64,000 nt of DNA from Lineolata rhizophorae (taxonomy: Eukaryota; Ascomycota; Dothideomycetes; Lineolatales; Lineolataceae). The stretch covers positions 33,508 to 97,507 of the forward strand of contig MU001712.1 of NCBI GenBank assembly GCA_010093515.1, read 5' to 3'. The position numbers were made by a program, and so were the translations under genes. The notes beneath the pieces are model-generated. The model was not told the origin of the DNA, did no database searches, and saw nothing but the letters and a program-made list of their open reading frames with translations. Of the stretch, positions 11,629 to 24,026 are shown one piece after another (position 1 is the first letter of the stretch; each line of letters begins with the position of its first letter).

Positions 11629-14600
11629 ATGATGAACTGTCCAAGCGGAGAGCTCGCGACACGACGGCGCGGCAGACCTACGAAGCATCAGTGGACTGGA
11701 CCCAGAATTCGGAATCTTCTAAGGCTTTACCTCGCTACTGATTTGCCTGTCAACGACATAATCAGAGTTATCGGTGAGCCTGATGGTTTTGATCCGCCGT
11801 GAGTTTACCAATATCAAAACCACATCTTTCTCTCGCCTTAATTCAGCGCAGGATACGGTTGGTTCAGTACGTTCTTCATGCTTTATTAGCAAATTCATCC
11901 AAAAATACACCACCTAGTTCATATTACACGGTTGGACGTGGTTCTAGAGGCAAACCAGGCAGAGTAAAAAAGTCTTACGAGGTCGACCGCCCAAGAGGGA
12001 TCTCGAGGCAACGCATTGGATTTCTTAGGCAGCTGAAGCACAACGGATTGTCCCGGCACTCTTGTAAAGACACCCCTCAACCAGGCCTAAGTCCAAGAGA
12101 TGTTTCCATACTTGGAACCAGAGCCTGCGTTACCGAAAACGACTGCGTGACCCCGCAGCCACTGGCGCTCCACAGAGCAAGACAATTGTACTACGAGGCG
12201 GTACAAAGGTCGGAAGCGACGGGATTGTTCTCTATCGCTGCTACAGAGCTCTGCCGCAACTCGCCATCAGTTCTCCCGTTTCTCGTGGACATTATACAGC
12301 AAGATGTGCAACGCTTCACTATGGCACATTGTTCGATTAGAAGAATTCCAGAGTCAATTTGTTTATGTTCTCGGCTCAGATCTCTCGATTTGCGGGCAAA
12401 CAACCTTGATCTGTTTCCTGAGTCTTTACTGGAAATCGAGGGCTTGGAGTCACTCTATCTAAGTCGCAACTCTATTCGTACGCTTCCGGAATCTATCCAG
12501 AGGCTTTCACGCCTTCGATATCTGAGTGTGAAACGGAATTTTATTCGAGAACTCCCGCTGTCAATCGGTTTCATGGCTTCGCTCGACACTTTGAGGTTTG
12601 GTCATAACCCGATTGTATGCTCGAGGAGTCGATTTAAGACAGCCTTGAAAGGTATCCGCACGAAGTTGGAAATGATCAAACCAACTCCATCAAGGCGCGA
12701 AATGTCAAAAGTCTTTACTTATCGAATCAAGGAGGTGCTTCAAACTGCCGATGTGACATTTTTTTTGCCGGAAACTTCAGAAAGACCTACGGGTGGCGAA
12801 TCACTCGTGGCGGAGCAAGATCAGAGGAAGCCCACCGGGGATTCAAGCAATCTGCACGCTGCAGACGAGACGTTTCCAATGGATGATGACCTTTTTGACT
12901 GGCCACTCCCACCTACAACAAGTGACGAGAACAGCAGCCTCGCCTCACCTTTCGGGCACTCCGTTGCAGATGTGCAGGATCGCAGGGACGTGCAATGCGA
13001 CTCCTTGATCATTGACGAAACCCCGCAAGAGTGCAATGAGGACAAAGCGGACTTCCTGGGCGAAAATACCAGCGCAGGATCTGTCTCTCAGGCCGACGAC
13101 AGCTTCGACCGGAACAAAAGTTCAAGGGATGTTTTCTTAGCGCAACTTCCGCAGAAACGTACACCATCAGAAATCGCAGAGACAAGGAGCATTTTGAGCG
13201 GCAAAGGCTCAAGTCAAGGCATCGCTTCTACCAGAGCGTCAACTGTGAGCAGCTGGACAGCAACAATCACAACAAGGTCCTGGCGGGGATCTGTATCCAC
13301 ACGCAGCAGGAGCACATTACTTGGCGAGCCTTCTGTGGCCCAGAACTGGGAATTGAACGACACCCTTGTCGCAGACTGTTGTGGGTTGACCTCTTTCTGC
13401 GCGCATAGGTCGCTCGGCATAGCAATTGAAAACGGGTGGCCGACTCTTCAACTTAGCCGACATGAGAGAACTAGTACGGATAGGTTCGGCAACAGCGTTT
13501 TGCATATTGCTGCACGACAAGGAGCCAGTTTCCGTCTGTTGCTCAACATCATTTCCCAGATTCCGAATATAAATGTCAGAAACAAGGAGCAGCAAACTTT
13601 TCTTCATGTTTTCGTCCCTAATCTTTCGACATCTCGATCGAAGCCATCAGACTTTGCCTCATTCCTCGACACGCTTCGAAGCATGAGGTTTGATTTGATT
13701 GCACGAGACGCCCAAGGCCTTACCTTTGCCGACCGGCTCACAATGCGTCCGGAATTCACCGAGGCCCTCGTCGCCGGCCTATTCGAAACGGACAGATTCG
13801 AGCGGTGGGTTGCCGAACTCTTTAGATATCGAGACGCCAAAGGGGACTTCCTCTCGACCAGGATATTGGCCAAAAAATCCGAGGCGAAGCAGAAGCTTTT
13901 AATGTTCAGTTTGTATACTTCGCTCTGGGAGACCTGGGACCGCATCCTCAACCGCTATTGTCCTAACTACAGTCGAACCGGTCGTGGTTATCACTCCCTT
14001 GAGCTTTTGGACGTGTCCACGACAGTGTACGCCATATCCTCGATAGAGGGAAGCGCCAGGTTTCTCAATTTCTGGCATGATCCCTCTTACTGTGTGATCG
14101 ACAGGGTCGCTCGAGAGTCGCCTCTCGATTATGAAGACGAACACGGCCGCAACCCCCTCCATCAAGTATGCTTTTGGTTTGGCAAGTACAAGATCTGGGC
14201 AATTGTCAAGCATTCGCAGATCACCGATAGGTTCGAGTCGGCTCTCGACTGCCTCAAGCATATCCAGCGGCAATACGGGTACGAGGTCGACATCAACAGA
14301 TACGACATCTACGGTCAAACCCCGCTCATGACCATGGTGAAGAGCTTGGCGAACTCGACTTGTTCGGACGAAGAGGTCGCCGACATTATCAATTTCTTTT
14401 GCGACAACGGCGCTTACATCTACCTGCGAGACCGCAACGGCAACACGGCGCTGTCGATTGCTGCACATCTCGGAGTGAGGGAGGCCGTGCGCATATTGAT
14501 CGAGAGAGGCGCGGATGTCAACACAAAGAACGACGACGGCCTTACCCCCTTGGATCGAGCCAAAGAGGCGTATATATCATGCCCGAGGCGACAAAAGAAT

Positions 14601-14660
14601 CCGCGAATTTTCGCGAACAGAATGAAGACTCTCATTTGCTTGTGGGGTCATGTAATTTAG
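11629..14660 (+). CDS. AT-hook/HTH-like, leucine-rich repeat and ankyrin repeat protein
   Basis: Two exons, 11629-11798 and 11852-14660, give 992 residues in frame. The cgcag acceptor before 11852 was chosen because the alternative four bases upstream runs into a stop. Residues 11-19 (TRRRGRPTK) hold an RGRP core like an AT-hook. Residues 24-57 (around RIRNLLRLYLATDLPVNDII) resemble the N-terminal helix-turn-helix-like segment that precedes repeats in many fungal ankyrin proteins (Clr5-like). Residues about 210-315 carry at least four leucine-rich repeats (LRSLDLRANNLDLFPESL, LESLYLSRNSIRTLPESI, LRYLSVKRNFIRELPLSI). Residues 330-590 are polar and Ser-rich. Ankyrin repeats appear at about 600-660 (FGNSVLHIAARQGA) and 816-960 (NGNTALSIAAHLGVREAVRI). 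The function is unknown; a nuclear, protein-binding role is inference. TTG-initiated upstream extension was not used. Confidence 0.82.
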
Positions 14661-15009
14661 CCGCGCAGTTCTAACTCTTTTTCTTCACGCTGTGTTTTAG
14701 GCGCATGACGAGATTGCGACGCGGGCTTAAACTGTACAGTGGATTCGGTGCATGGGAGCTTGGGCCTTGAAGTAGCATCTGAATGCTCCCTAATGTTGAA
14801 GTAATTGGGACTTTATACTTGGCCGCGATGGCCTTGAGCATCATAGCAACGTCACTAGCAACGCTTGGGTCTCCGCGTCGTACGTAAATCCTTGAAGTTG
14901 TTTTCATTTAGCTATCTCCTCTGAGACAAAACACCGTCCTGATGCCCGAAAGAGAAAGCCAAAAGCCACCTCCGATGTATCTCTCGCTAGCTCCCATCTG
15001 CTGTACCAC
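14661..15009. other. Intergenic between convergent LRR/ankyrin gene and RPS1
   Basis: 349 bases of 3' flanks. A 78-codon minus-strand frame (14671-14907) lies in the expected 3' UTR of RPS1 and ends in a basic tail. I could not support it as a gene. Confidence 0.5.
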
Positions 15010-16037
15010 TCACACGCTCTCGAGCACCTGCTCCTTGAACTCCCGCTCGACCTGTTGTTGTAACTTGTCAGCAACTCGTTTACGAACAAAGACGGCCTCC
15101 TCCTCCTCCTCCAAAAAAAAAAAAAAAAATCGAGCCCACCTTCTGGCCCGACTCGTCCGCAGTCGCCTCGCCGTGCAGCGACAGCAGGGCGCCGAGGTCG
15201 AACTTGGGCGACTTAAGCAGCTTGACCTTGCGCACGTGGACGTTCTGGAGCGGGTAGATGCCCTGGGCGCTCTTCTCGATCTCGCGGCCGATGACCTCTG
15301 GGATGAGCTTGGTGGTGAGCTGGGAGAGGGAGCAGGCCGAGGCCTCACGCTGCATGATCTCCACCATCTTCTTGCGGATGGTGCGGATCTGCGACGAGGC
15401 CGCGTACGTCGTCTTGCGGATCTGGTTGGCGCGGCGCTTGGTGAAGGCGATGGCGAAGAGGCGCAGCAGGTAGTCGTCCGTCGTCTTGACCACCACGTTG
15501 GCCTCGATCAGCGTCTGCCACTTGCGCACCAATGACCGCAGCTTGTCCGACGTGAAGTCGAGCCCGTGGAAGTTGGTCAGGCAGTTCTTGCCCTGCACCT
15601 CGTCGACCCGCAGCTTGACCTTGCGGAACGCGTGGTCCTCGTCCTTCTGCAGGTCCGCCAGCGAAACCTCGAATATCCGGCCCTTGAGCGCGTCGTTGGC
15701 GCTCTTGAGGCCCGTGGTCCGGTTCACGAGCGTCTTGCCCACACTGTGTTTCGCGAGAGGCTCATCGTCAGCTTTTGCCTGTCTGCCATCTCCAAGGCCA
15801 TCTCCACCGCCGCCTTGTCCATTGCTATGCATTACAACAACACGCTCAAGCATGGCAATGCCCCGGGGAGAAATCCACCGCGTGCATGGGGGGGGGAGTT
15901 GTCGGGATGGCTCACTCGCGAATCTGAAAGGTCGAGGGCGCCTTGACCGAGAACCAGTCCTTCTTGGCGAACGGGTCCGTCTTCTTCTTGAGGCCCTTCT
16001 TGCCCTTGGACAACCGCTTGTTCTTGCCGACAGCCAT
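15010..16037 (-). CDS. RPS1: 40S ribosomal protein eS1 (S3a; yeast Rps1)
   Basis: eS1 is a small-subunit ribosomal protein near the mRNA exit site. Three exons on minus: 15916-16037, 15140-15743 and 15010-15051, total 768 bases, 255 residues, the exact family length. The start [19 protein letters not shown], the exon joint [34 protein letters not shown] and the C-terminus [12 protein letters not shown] are all diagnostic. The second intron (15052-15139) carries a 17-base A tract on plus next to a CTC-repeat tract. The first intron (15744-15915) is longer than most here, as often seen in fungal ribosomal protein genes. High, constitutive expression is expected from the family. Confidence 0.97.
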
Positions 16038-17388
16038 GGTTGCGGGGTGGCGGTCGAAAAGGTGGGAAGGGTGTGGGCTGGAGGAAGGGCGGGTGGTGGC
16101 TTCGTCGACGATGTTAGGTGTGCTGCGCTCCTCGCACAAATTGGCCAGCCGTGGGAATTCGCTAGAGCCTCGGTGTGTGGTCGGCTCGCTTGCTGCGTAG
16201 AGCCTAGCGCATCTATCACGTGCACAGACTACATACGTTCCTACCTACGTTGGACTCCGGCATCACGTGCCTTGCCGGCTTGTCGGCTCGTCGGACCTCG
16301 GGCCAGCAAAGACGCCCGCCACCGCCACTTCCCGGCGACCTCCGCACCGCCACTTTGCTGGACCCCCACCGCGCCCCACCCCTGTTCCGGCCGCAACAGG
16401 CACCAGCCGTGACCGTCCCACGAGGGCCTCCCACGCCGGTCACACTCGACCACTGGCATTTCCCTCACGCGACATGATTTGAGGCAGAGGCTTCGCATGA
16501 TCTCATATCACAACGGTATATAATTGCTTTTTGAGTCTTCGGAGACGCTGACTGGCATCGACTACGTAGACCGTGTTCCCATGCGCCCAACCACGCCGTG
16601 CCAAGTTGCAACCAAAAAGAAATCAAAAAGACATTAAACAGGAGGTGATAGGTTTTGCAATGATGCAGTCTCTCGTGACTCCATGCGCGTCGAAACCCCT
16701 ATGTACCGTGCAGCATGACTTTCCGCTCCCAGAAGCGCTTTCGTTTGGAGCCACATGTGTTGTCTTGCGACCAGACCGCCTGAACGCCTTGCTAAAAACT
16801 GGATGAACAAAAACCAAAAAAAAAAAAGAAAGAAAGCCCAAACAGAAACAAAAAAATGAAGCAAATAACACAGGCTTGTCAAAAGGCATCATCATGAAAA
16901 TCCCGTCATCACTGCGATGACATTGTTGAAAACGAAAAAAAAAAAAAAAAAACAATAGCCACCCCAAACCGTGCCGACTGCCCTCGCCAAACGCTACTCC
17001 ACTCCGCAACCCATCACATCAAATCAAAACCAGATCCAAGGCCGGAATCGTGGTCTCAGGCCTCAAGACCGTAGCTGATCGAAGTCCCGTCCCGGCCGGC
17101 CTGAGTGATACGATTCGCTACTTGGCGTCATCTGACGTTTTGATGCGCTGGCGACGGAGTAGTCATCGTCAGCAGCCCCCCAGTAGCGTCCAGCGACGCG
17201 GCAGTCGGCAGACCCGACTGTTTGTCGCGTCGAGTTTGGATGGCTTTGGTAATCTCCTTGGGGAACTAAGGGAAAAAAAAAAAAGAAGTACAGACAAGAA
17301 GGCAAATGAGCCGCCCATTAGTAGAAGGTTCGTCAGGCTCGCCGGATTCGTCGGATTCGTCGTCATCAAGGAAGTGGCCGCGGTCCCG
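16038..17388. other. RPS1 promoter region and 3' flank of the next gene
   Basis: Bases 16038-16500 lie upstream of RPS1 and contain CACGTG-like words and CATACGTTCCTACCTACGT at about 16230-16250. A TATATA word sits at 16517. Bases 16600-17388 follow the stop of the next minus-strand gene and contain several A tracts, the longest at about 16935-16952. No gene is supported. Confidence 0.55.
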
Positions 17389-18053
17389 CTAAGTTGCGAT
17401 GCTTCGGCCTTCGCGCTGGTTCGTTGACCGGGCGCCGTCCTGGTCGTCGCCACACTTCTGGCAGAACTTCTCGAAGTCCGGGAAGGAGATATACCCGTCT
17501 TGGCCTGGAACAACCGTCGGTTTGTTAGCTTCCTCTCACGCTCAGACAGTAGAGAACGGCAAAAAAAAAGAAAAGGCCCGACGCAAGTCGAAACCACAAG
17601 AAGGGGGGCGCGGGACTCACTCTTCTCCGAGCACGTGGACCACGACCGCGAGTACTCGTCCCGGAAGTTCTGATAGTCGGCCAGGACCTGGGGCGGGGCG
17701 TCCGTGGGCGACGAGGCGCGCTCCTGGACGGGCGACGCGAGCGGCGAGCGCACGAAGGGCGACGGCAGCGGGCTGTTGGCGCCGCCGCCGCCGCCGCCGC
17801 TGCCGCCCGAGGAGCATCGGCGGCGCGGCGGCGACTCGCGGCGCGGCGACGCCGGGTTCGACGCCACCTTGGCGAGCAGCGAGCTGGCTTTGGCGGGCGC
17901 GTACAGGCAGGCCTCCTGCCTGGACGAGTTGTGCGCGGAGATGGACGGCGGGGTGAGGGTCGAGGGGGTCAGGGGCGAGCGTCGGCTGGTGGAGGAGGAG
18001 CGCGGCGCGGGGGTCTGCGGGGGAGGCAGCGGGATGTAGAGCTTGTTGACCAT
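17389..18053 (-). CDS. Small Pro/Ser-rich protein with an EF-hand-like C-terminal segment
   Basis: Exons 17621-18053 and 17389-17504 give 549 bases, 182 residues. Residues 1-120 are low-complexity, rich in Pro, Ser, Arg and Gly (a GGSGGGGGG run near residue 90), with repeated SP dipeptides such as SPLPSPFVRSPLASP that could be phosphorylated by proline-directed kinases (inference). From about residue 120 the sequence becomes ordered: VLADYQNFRDEYSRSWSTC, then across the intron SQDGYISFPDFEKFCQKC (residues 145-162). DGYISFPDF matches the second half of an EF-hand loop, but the first loop acids are missing, so calcium binding is doubtful. A CxxC follows. The well-spliced frame and the sharp change in composition support a real gene. 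No function can be assigned. Confidence 0.68.
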
Positions 18054-21000
18054 TTTGAACGTGGTTGACGATTCAAGCTCGAGTGGAGCGGAGTGATATT
18101 CGAGTGAGGAAGAGTAGAGGTGTTGTTGTGGTGGTGGTTGTGGAGAGATCTTCGGTGGTGGAGTTGTCGATCAGTGGGAAGCTCAAAGCCAAAGGTAATC
18201 GCCCGGCGCCAGTACAACGGTCTATGATGTCGGTGGTAGCCACGGCGGATAGAAGCGAGCTGGGGTGGAGGCGCATTAAAAGGATGCGGGACCGAGAGGG
18301 GCAAAAGCTTGCTTTGGCTGCAAGGCAAGGCACGGGGCGTGGGAGGAAGAAGCCAAAAGAAAAAGGAATAATGCCGCGCGCGGGGGATCCGCAGCAAGAA
18401 GAGGTTGCAAAGCAAGGAAAGGGAAGGCAGCAATTATGTGAGGCGGGATCCGAGACGCGAGAAATCAGAGCGAGTAGTTGACTCTTCTTCCCGGCCCCGG
18501 GGGGGGTGGGGGGGGGAACACGAGGGCTTTGCGGCAATTACGGAGACGGAAGCAAGACGGCGGCGGGCCAATGGGTGGCGGGCAGGCCGGGTGGGTTTAT
18601 AAGAAAGGCGGAGGGGTATAGCAAACGTGGAGCGCGGCAGCAGGTGGGCCGGCCGACTTAGTTAAAGAAAACAAGGGCTTTGGCGCCAGTTGGTGCGCTG
18701 TCAGTCGTCGGCGTCGGCCGCGCGCGCGGCCTTACATATCTCTGTCCGGCGGCACAGTTGCAGACGGTACCTCTCTCGGTGCGCTGTCGGAGGGGAGGGA
18801 GGGGGGCGGCGTCTGGTCGCCCGCGCCGGCGCGACCAGTCTCGACGCAGCCCGCAGCCGGCGCGGCGGGCCCGCCGTTGGCGTTAGTGCCTGGATGGGAG
18901 CTGCCGGCCGGGGGCTGCCGCACCGCGCGCGCGCCCCCTCCCGCCGGGCCCTTCCAGGCCCAGAAGAGGCGGGCGTGGCGTGTGCCAGTGCGGCCCCCGG
19001 CGCAGCGGGCGTCCTTTCTCGGACACTGACTGCCCGTCTAACCCCCCCCCCCCCCCCCCCCCCCGTGTCCCCAACCGGAGGGGCGCTCCCCGTCCCTGGA
19101 GCGTTTCGCTGCTGTGGCTTGTTTCCCGCAAGGAGCAGCCCTGGTGGGGCGAGGGCGCCCTCCTCGCAGGCCCACGCGTCCCCCAACCCAACGGCTTCTG
19201 CTCTGTGGCGCCAGGACGACGAAAACACGAGCGCGCTCGGGCTATTCTTTCGCGCCGCAGTCGGGCCGTGTGCTTCTGCACGCCTCGCCGCTGGCCTGGC
19301 CCCTCATTCGTCGGCTCCACCGCCTGCCGGCTGCTGCGTTGTACACATGTACCTCCTCCGCAGGCACGGTACGCTCCCCGTCCACGTACGGCGAAGGCAC
19401 TGGGCGGGGAGGGCGGGCCCGGGAGGGGCGTGGCTTGCGCTAGGGCTGGTCCCGAGCGCCGCCAAATGTGCCCCTTTCCCAACCACCCTCCATCGCCGCG
19501 CCCGCGCGCGGGGCATTTTCCCCTACGTACGGCCGCCCTGTGGCGCGTCGCTCTGCTTCGCTGCGGTCTAGCCACCGCGTCATGATGCGATGCTCGGCCG
19601 GGCTTGTCAGCGAGGCGGGGACCAGGAATGCGCACATACATGCTACCTACGTTCACACGCCCGCCCGCATCGCGCTCCCGAGCAGGCAGAACACTAATGC
19701 TTCGTTTCTCTTCGCGTCCAGATGACTGGTTTTGCTGCACGGCCGACGTAAGAGGGACCGAAGGCGGCGCGCGCAAACAGGATGCGGGCGGAGCGGAGGC
19801 CGCGGAGCAAAGAGCGGTATGATGAGTACTGCAGCGGAGTGACCTCCAGGCCATGTACAACGACGTAGGCTCGCGGGGGGCGGCGGGTGAGGTGAAGTCG
19901 CTAGCAGGTAGCGCGCGCCCGCCGCAGCTGAGCGCTGTCCACGTCTAATTGGCCGTCGTCGAGTGGGTACCTACATCTGGCGGTGTCCCGCCGGTACGGA
20001 GTATATACCTACAAGACGCCCACGAGATACAACTCGATCGCGCGCGATCGCGCCGATTGCGAACTCATCGGGCGGTCGGCGCTGTTTCAGGTTGCTACTC
20101 CACCGCCCGCAACAGCCCGACTCTCAGTGACAGAGTGCACTGCCCCTAGGGCTGAATGACGACTCTTGACTCGGATTCTTCCCGAGCACGACAGAGTGGA
20201 AGACGTGGATTGCCCCGTATACATACGATTAGGGTACGTGAGAGCGCTGATCAATCGTCGCTGAGTGAACTGAGTGAGGTACAGTCGTGGTACGTGAGTG
20301 CTGAGCACTCGCTCCCCTCAGCCTTTTCAACGCCGCCCCTCGGCCGGCAAATGGGAACTCGATTTCATCAGTCTTCATAATCCGCCGGCCAAGAGGAAGG
20401 CGAGAGCTCAGGTCAAGGTACCTGCGATTAGGTACCTGCTTTTTTTTTATTCTTTCCCCTTCCTTTTCGTCGCCGTCGTGCGCAAGCTCCGCGCTGGCGC
20501 CGCTGCACCTTCTCACATGGCCCTCTTTCGGGGCCCAACTCGAGGGCTCCCGCGGGGCGGCCCTTCTGCGATGTCCTACGTAGAGGCCGGTGCGGCTGCA
20601 TCGTGCGTGGGAAAGCGGGCAGGCCCGTGACTGGGCAGGGTGCCGCGGCGCACCGCCGCCCTTGGCCGAGGGCAGAAAGCGACCGAGAGACTTCGGGGAC
20701 CCGCAACTCCCAAGCGCGTCCCGGAGTGGACAGGAAGAAAGAAAGTGGGGGAAGCGGAGAGCGTCGTCCCATGCAGACTCCACAGCTGCCACGGGCTACT
20801 TCCTCGGATAGGCCCCGAGTCCGGAACAGAAGAGCGCGAATACCACGAAACAACCACCACCACTTGTGCGAACGCGAAACACGCTTAGCCCGGCGGCCGG
20901 CAAAAAAGTACAATGGGAATCCATCCATCTGAGCACCAGGCACCGGGGAGAGAAGGGATTCCCTAACTGGGGAAGACGGTCTCGTCGCCTTACCTGGACC

Positions 21001-21567
21001 GTTCTAGGCGCGATCATCGACGCAGCCTGCGGTTGGGAACTTCGGCTTGGCTTGGCTTTTTGGGGTTGCAGCGGGCGGTTAGGCCCTCTTCGAGCGAGCG
21101 TGATGGTGCGCTCGTCGCGGGCCGGTCCTCTAGCACCAAAGCACACGCGCCTTGCAGCCCTTTGCCTTTTGGGATTTTCCCTCTGCTGTTCCCCGCCCCG
21201 CCACGGGCCCGGCTGGGCTGCTTCGAGGGAGGGCTGGACATGCACGGCGGATGCTCGCCGAAGGGACGAGCGAGCGGAATTGCTTACGGGCGCAATGTGC
21301 GCGCGGGCCGGGACGCAGGCCAAGCCCGGTGCCGGTGGTGCGCACGAATCAAACACGGGCACAAGAGACTGAGAAGTCGTCGCAGGATTTAACTCCGTTG
21401 GCTGCAGATAGAAAAAGGGTTTTTTTGCTCTACAAACTGGAAGCCGGAGGAGTGGAGGGGGACGTGGCAGCCCGACCTCGACTCCGCCAGCGCGCTGAGC
21501 AAATCAGCGCCGCTGCCCGCCCGGAAGAAACAAGAAATTCCCGGCCAATGCCGTGCCGTCGTGAGCA
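18054..21567. other. 3.5 kb GC-rich gene-free block
   Basis: Many overlapping open frames occur in all six frames because stop codons are rare in this GC-rich DNA, but none has domains or splice structure. The block contains a run of 23 C (19042-19064) and repeated TACGTA, TACCTA and GGTACC words (about 19380, 19520, 19640, 19965, 20005, 20420, 20575). It could hold a long promoter, a non-coding RNA or nothing functional. Confidence 0.55.
19042..19064. repeat. Poly-C tract of 23 bases
   Basis: Uninterrupted run of 23 C on plus (G on minus) within a gene-free block. Such a run can form a G-quadruplex on the minus strand and is also a common site of sequencing length error. Confidence 0.9.
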
Positions 21568-24026
21568 TTAATGCTGCGAATAAGTCAGTCTCGTGATGGC
21601 GTGCTCCGCGTCATCGAGTCTCCGGCCCCAGCGGCCCGAAGAAGGATCAGAAGGAGGGCGGCACTCACGTCCAGGTCGTCCCAGGCGCGGCCATGCACCT
21701 TGGTGAGTTCTTCCATAGTCATGGCTTTTCCAGTCGAGACTGCACGCAAAAGTCGATTAGCGGTTGGGCGGAGGATGCGACGGCTTTCCGATAAGGACCG
21801 GGCCCAAGCGAAGAGGGGCCCCTTCTCACTCCACACTCGGCGCACTTTTCGAGAAAACAACACTTACAGTAGCCGGCATGGATCTTTGCGTCGATTTCGA
21901 CGCGGCTGTCTTCCGGGATCATATCGTCGGGAATCGGTATGCGCTCGTGGATTGGGATGCCCTGCTCGACTATCGCATCGTGTTTCATGCTGTTGTTTTG
22001 ATCGCAACGAGTTAGAACCGCGTGCGCGAAGCTACTGGAACGACATGGATATGTGGTGGCCCTGGACGCCCTGCTGCTCTCTTGAATTGCAGCTGCAGCG
22101 CGCAAGCTATCACCAACCAGCCAGGTTGTTTCGGGATCTTGCTTACTTGGACATGCTTAGCATGCGGTCAATCTTCGTGATACCCAACCAATGCAGGATC
22201 TAGGCCGGAAAAGCACACAGATAAGCCAGAGTACTCTCGCGAAAATGCCCATGCATGCACCAGTTGGTAGGAGGAAGCCGGTCGAGGCGGGAGTAGCCTC
22301 TCCCGCTAGTGACTTACATCCGGCATCAGCGCTTGGAAGCGCATGTCCTGTAGTTTTCGGAAAAGCGTACGTTAGCTGAGCCTGCGGGCGAGGCGGAAGC
22401 GCTTGGCCATTTCGTGCATATACAAGCAGGTTCACTTACCTTGACTCCGGCGATGTTTTCGGTGCGCTTGAAGTATTCGCTCGCGCCTGCAACGGGATCA
22501 AATTAGTCAATCACTCCCGCGCATGATCTCGGACAAGGGGAGGAGGAGTCTCCGTACGATCCGCTCCGCGTTTGCCTAGATTTGAACAAAGTATCAGCAC
22601 GCTGATCCGGGGAAAGCCATGCACGGCCGACTATCATCACGCGGGCGTGTCAACTCACGGGCATTGTAGACCAGATACTTGGTGACCTCGCCAAGCGCGC
22701 GGCCCTCCTTACGGAAGTAGATGACCACACCACTCCCGCCGGCCTGGGCTTGCTTGACAGCCTCTTCGACGCCGAAGATAAGGTACGGCCTGCACGTGCA
22801 GATGTCGGAGCCGAACACGTCGCTGCCGTTGCACTCGTCGTGCACTCGGAGCGCCAGCTTGACATTGGGGTCCGACATCTTCGCCACGTCGCCGAAGCAA
22901 TAGACTGTTAAGCCACCAATCGGGGGCAGGAACAGCTTGATGTCTCCCCTGGTGATAAGCTCCGGGTATGAACCACCAGTTTCTTCGAATAGCGTTCTCC
23001 GGAGCGTCCCCTCGTCTGCATCGAACGTGCGTCGCGTGTAAGTTAGGCTGAAACAACAAAAAGCGTTCTCGCTAAGTATATCCAAATGTGCATATGCATA
23101 CCTATGCCAAACCGCTCGGCTACGCCGGGTAGATACCACACCGGCTCAACCGCAACTTTGGTAACGTTGAGCTCCCCGGACTCGTTGATACAAATCTTGC
23201 CGTCGGGCTTGAGGCGGCCGGACTTGACGCTATGCTCGAGCTCGGGAAGCTTCATGTGCGCTTTCGTTACCGCAATCGTGGGCCTGATTTCGATTCCTTG
23301 CTCCGTGATGTATTCCTTGAACAGCCATGGGGACAAGTGCCCAAGCGGGTCCATGGACACAATCTTCTTGGGATCGCTCCATTGCGGGAAAGGGCCAATG
23401 TTCGCGGCGGGCTCGGTGTCGGTGAAGTCGGGCCTGTGATCTAGGCGGAGGTTCTTGCTCGCAACCGCAAGGGCGTGATAGATGGAATAGGACCCGCCGT
23501 GCGCGCCAATGGCTGGGAGGGAACGGTAAGCAATCAAATCTCAGAAGATACTGGGGAGGGAACAGAAACGGATACCATTTCGCCTCCGAATGGTGCTTGG
23601 ATGCCTAGACACTACGACGGGACCACGTTGGTTCGGGTCTTTGTGGCCCCAGTTCATAACGATTGGGTCAATTCCAGCTTGACCAGGATAAGAGGTCAAG
23701 ATAATCTTGCTGGTGTTCGCAGGCCGCGCGGGCGCGGTTGCGGTGGAAGGGGTGCCATCGAGCTGGTCAGAGGAAGAGGGACTACTGGGGGGCTGGTCGG
23801 CTGGAGCGGGCTGCTCGGGTTTCTTAGGTTCGGCATCAGGCTCTTCTTTGCGCGGAGCGGAGGCAACATCATGAACTTGTTTGACGCCGGCAAGCATATT
23901 CACGCGGCCGTTGATGGCGTCAATGGCAGAAGCAAGTTGAGCGTTGTCATGTTGCAATGCTTTCAATGAGGATAACACTTCGTTCATGACGGAAGCCATG
24001 TTGTCACCAGCCCCGGGAGCAGCCAT
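21568..24026 (-). CDS. URC1: URC1-type GTP cyclohydrolase II-like protein (uracil catabolism)
   Basis: Ten exons on minus: 23576-24026, 23102-23512, 22659-23015, 22558-22575, 22440-22486, 22318-22347, 22147-22199, 21868-21989, 21669-21739 and 21568-21573, total 1566 bases, 521 residues. The frame closes exactly. Residues 1-50 look coiled-coil; 50-105 are Pro/Ser-rich. Then comes the fungal/bacterial GTP-cyclohydrolase N-terminal domain (YPGQAGIDPIVMNWG, NAIGAHGGSYSIYHALAVA), and from about residue 310 the GTP cyclohydrolase II fold. Zinc ligands C349, C360 and C362 fit the C-x10-C-x-C signature, and RKEGRALGE matches the RibA QEGRGIG region. The extra N-terminal domain and late DLDH terminus separate it from riboflavin RIB1 and match URC1, required for uracil use in Lachancea kluyveri (established knowledge). 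Orthology is inferred. Confidence 0.9.

Noticed and set aside
14671-14907. 78-codon minus-strand frame downstream of RPS1
   Set aside because: In the expected 3' UTR, no recognisable family, no spacing for its own promoter.
18690-19860. Open frames of 293 and 325 codons on opposite strands
   Set aside because: They overlap each other, are low in hydrophobic periodicity and span the poly-C run; compositional artefacts.
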